DNA of 64,000 nucleotides from Pedobacter panaciterrae. Its GTDB lineage: Bacteria > Bacteroidota > Bacteroidia > Sphingobacteriales > Sphingobacteriaceae. Of this stretch, positions 63,145 through 64,000 are shown piece after piece (position 1 is the stretch's first letter; each line of letters begins with the position of its first letter). The position numbers were made by a program, and so were the translations under genes. The notes under the pieces are model-generated. The model was given only the letters and a program-made list of their open reading frames with translations, had not been told where the DNA came from and searched no databases. Where the stretch lies: positions 682,001 through 746,000 of the forward strand of contig NZ_JABMKW010000020.1 of assembly GCF_013204795.1 (NCBI RefSeq), given 5' to 3'.

Positions 63145-63170
63145 AAAAGCCGGATACTTTTCCGGCTTTT
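63145..63170. terminator. Terminator after the AraC-type regulator gene
   Basis: AAAAGCCGGA (63145-63154) pairs perfectly with TCCGGCTTTT (63161-63170) around TACTTT. On the minus strand it follows the regulator stop at 63182 by 11 bases and continues into T-rich sequence. Confidence 0.75.
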
Positions 63171-63181
63171 GCTCTTTAAAA

Positions 63182-63985
63182 TTAAAGATCCTGCGAAAGA
63201 CCAGCGTGCCACTGAGACGGTGTGCAACCATAAAAACGCTTAAATTCTTTAATGAAATGATTTTGATCAAAAAAATCGAATTTATAGACCAATTCCTGCC
63301 AGTTAACAGCATTATTCTCTGTAATAAAACTGTTGATGTTATTGAACCGTACAATCCTGCTAAAAGCTTTTGCACTAAATCCTACTTTTTCTCTAAACTG
63401 CACACCCAAATTAGTTTCAGACATTCCTACTTGCCGGCTAAGTTCTGCAATGCGAATAAGCCCTCTACTTTTCTGTATTTGGTCGCAAGCATACGCCACA
63501 CTATTTACATTAATTTTTTCGGTATTAATTAACCGCTTAAGCAACCAACTTTCTAATCTGGCAACAACTGCGGTTGGCATCTTTGCAACTTCCCTCAATT
63601 GTTCAGTTAAACTTTTAATTTCAGGAAAAAGAAGCTGTACATCCGTAGCTTCATTTGAGAAATAACGCTGCGGAATACCAAATAGTTTAAAAGCTCCATA
63701 AGGTTTAAAAATCACCATTATGAGTTCTTTTGGGTAAACATCGAAGCTTCGGCTATGGTCAAGTAAGCCCAAAAAACAAAGCGGATACTGATAAATCCTA
63801 TCAACCCCCACCTCATGAAATATATGTTGTTCATCAATCACGAAAGACATTTGTGTACTGGTAACCGGATAAATATTTAACGGAGCACCTGTATCACAAG
63901 AAAAGTTCATATCTAAATACAAGTAACCATCAATATACGGCTGGAGTGCCGGATGAGCCATAAAAAACTGATTATTTAAACTCAT
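63182..63985 (-). CDS. AraC-family transcriptional regulator
   Basis: A 267-residue regulator. The N-terminal sensor-like part (about 1-165, starting MAHPALQPYIDGYLYLDMNF) resembles the DUF6597 module. The C-terminal AraC-type double helix-turn-helix (about 170-262) includes GLIRIAELSRQVGMSETNLGVQFREKVGFSAKAFSRIVRF and FYGCTPSQW. The ligand and targets are unknown; it is alone and reads away from the window edge. The ATG at 63985 is 16 bases from the end of the window. Confidence 0.87.
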   Translation of the reverse strand: MSLNNQFFMAHPALQPYIDGYLYLDMNFSCDTGAPLNIYPVTSTQMSFVIDEQHIFHEVGVDRIYQYPLCFLGLLDHSRSFDVYPKELIMVIFKPYGAFKLFGIPQRYFSNEATDVQLLFPEIKSLTEQLREVAKMPTAVVARLESWLLKRLINTEKINVNSVAYACDQIQKSRGLIRIAELSRQVGMSETNLGVQFREKVGFSAKAFSRIVRFNNINSFITENNAVNWQELVYKFDFFDQNHFIKEFKRFYGCTPSQWHAGLSQDL

Positions 63986-64000
63986 AATTTATCATCCATT

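Overview
The window looks like chromosomal DNA from a Sphingobacteriaceae-type Bacteroidota, close to Pedobacter. The grounds are AT-rich DNA with Bacteroidota-style promoter boxes, a SusC/SusD pair, a type IX secretion (T9SS) sorting domain with a PorV-like protein, SPOR-free secreted DUF1080/DUF6807 proteins, FtsX-type permeases, and a serine palmitoyltransferase that closely resembles the Sphingobacterium enzyme as I remember it. I see no rRNA, tRNA, insertion sequence, prophage or CRISPR array.

Layout. (1) 94-945: exported dienelactone hydrolase, then an 875-base non-coding stretch. (2) 1821-5127: three genes joined by 4-base overlaps, read as a compact sphingolipid/ceramide operon (serine palmitoyltransferase, GNAT-type acyltransferase, NAD-dependent reductase). 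(3) 5129-7713: exodeoxyribonuclease VII (xseB, xseA) and an LD-carboxypeptidase. (4) 7885-23657: an exported oxidative carbohydrate region with a DUF6807 protein, two DUF1080 (3-keto-glycoside lyase/hydrolase family) proteins, a Tat-exported Gfo/Idh oxidoreductase, a sodium:solute symporter and three large beta-propeller proteins each fused to a c-type cytochrome. (5) 24451-40486: a complete sialic acid utilisation locus with GH20 hexosaminidase, AGE epimerase, two-domain sialate O-acetylesterase, GH33 sialidase, NanT-like MFS transporter, NanM-like mutarotase, NanA lyase, SusD, SusC and a divergent FadR-type regulator, with a repeated operator in the control region. (6) 40531-45443: trehalose-6-phosphate synthase/phosphatase fusion, convergent GH15 trehalase/glucoamylase-like enzyme and a HAD phosphatase. 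(7) 45601-50365: two FtsX/MacB-type permeases behind a possible sigma-54 promoter. (8) 50549-55785: a T9SS cargo protein, a PorV-like protein, a collagen-like protein and a small secreted protein. (9) 56074-63985: housekeeping and orphan genes (HD hydrolase, Gfo/Idh, DNA polymerase IV, small secreted proteins, patatin-like lipase, AraC regulator) with several hairpins and a degenerate 11-base periodic repeat.

How parts work together. In the sialic acid locus, the esterase, sialidase and hexosaminidase trim glycans outside or in the periplasm. SusCD brings sialic acid across the outer membrane, NanM sets the anomer, NanT crosses the inner membrane, NanA cleaves to ManNAc plus pyruvate, and the AGE enzyme gives GlcNAc. 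In the oxidative region, I infer that glycosides are oxidised at C3 by exported oxidoreductases, cleaved by DUF1080 proteins, and that electrons leave through the fused cytochromes. The most novel elements are this cytochrome-rich oxidative region with its LacI-like palindrome, the three-gene sphingolipid operon, the paired sialic acid operators, and the T9SS/collagen operon.
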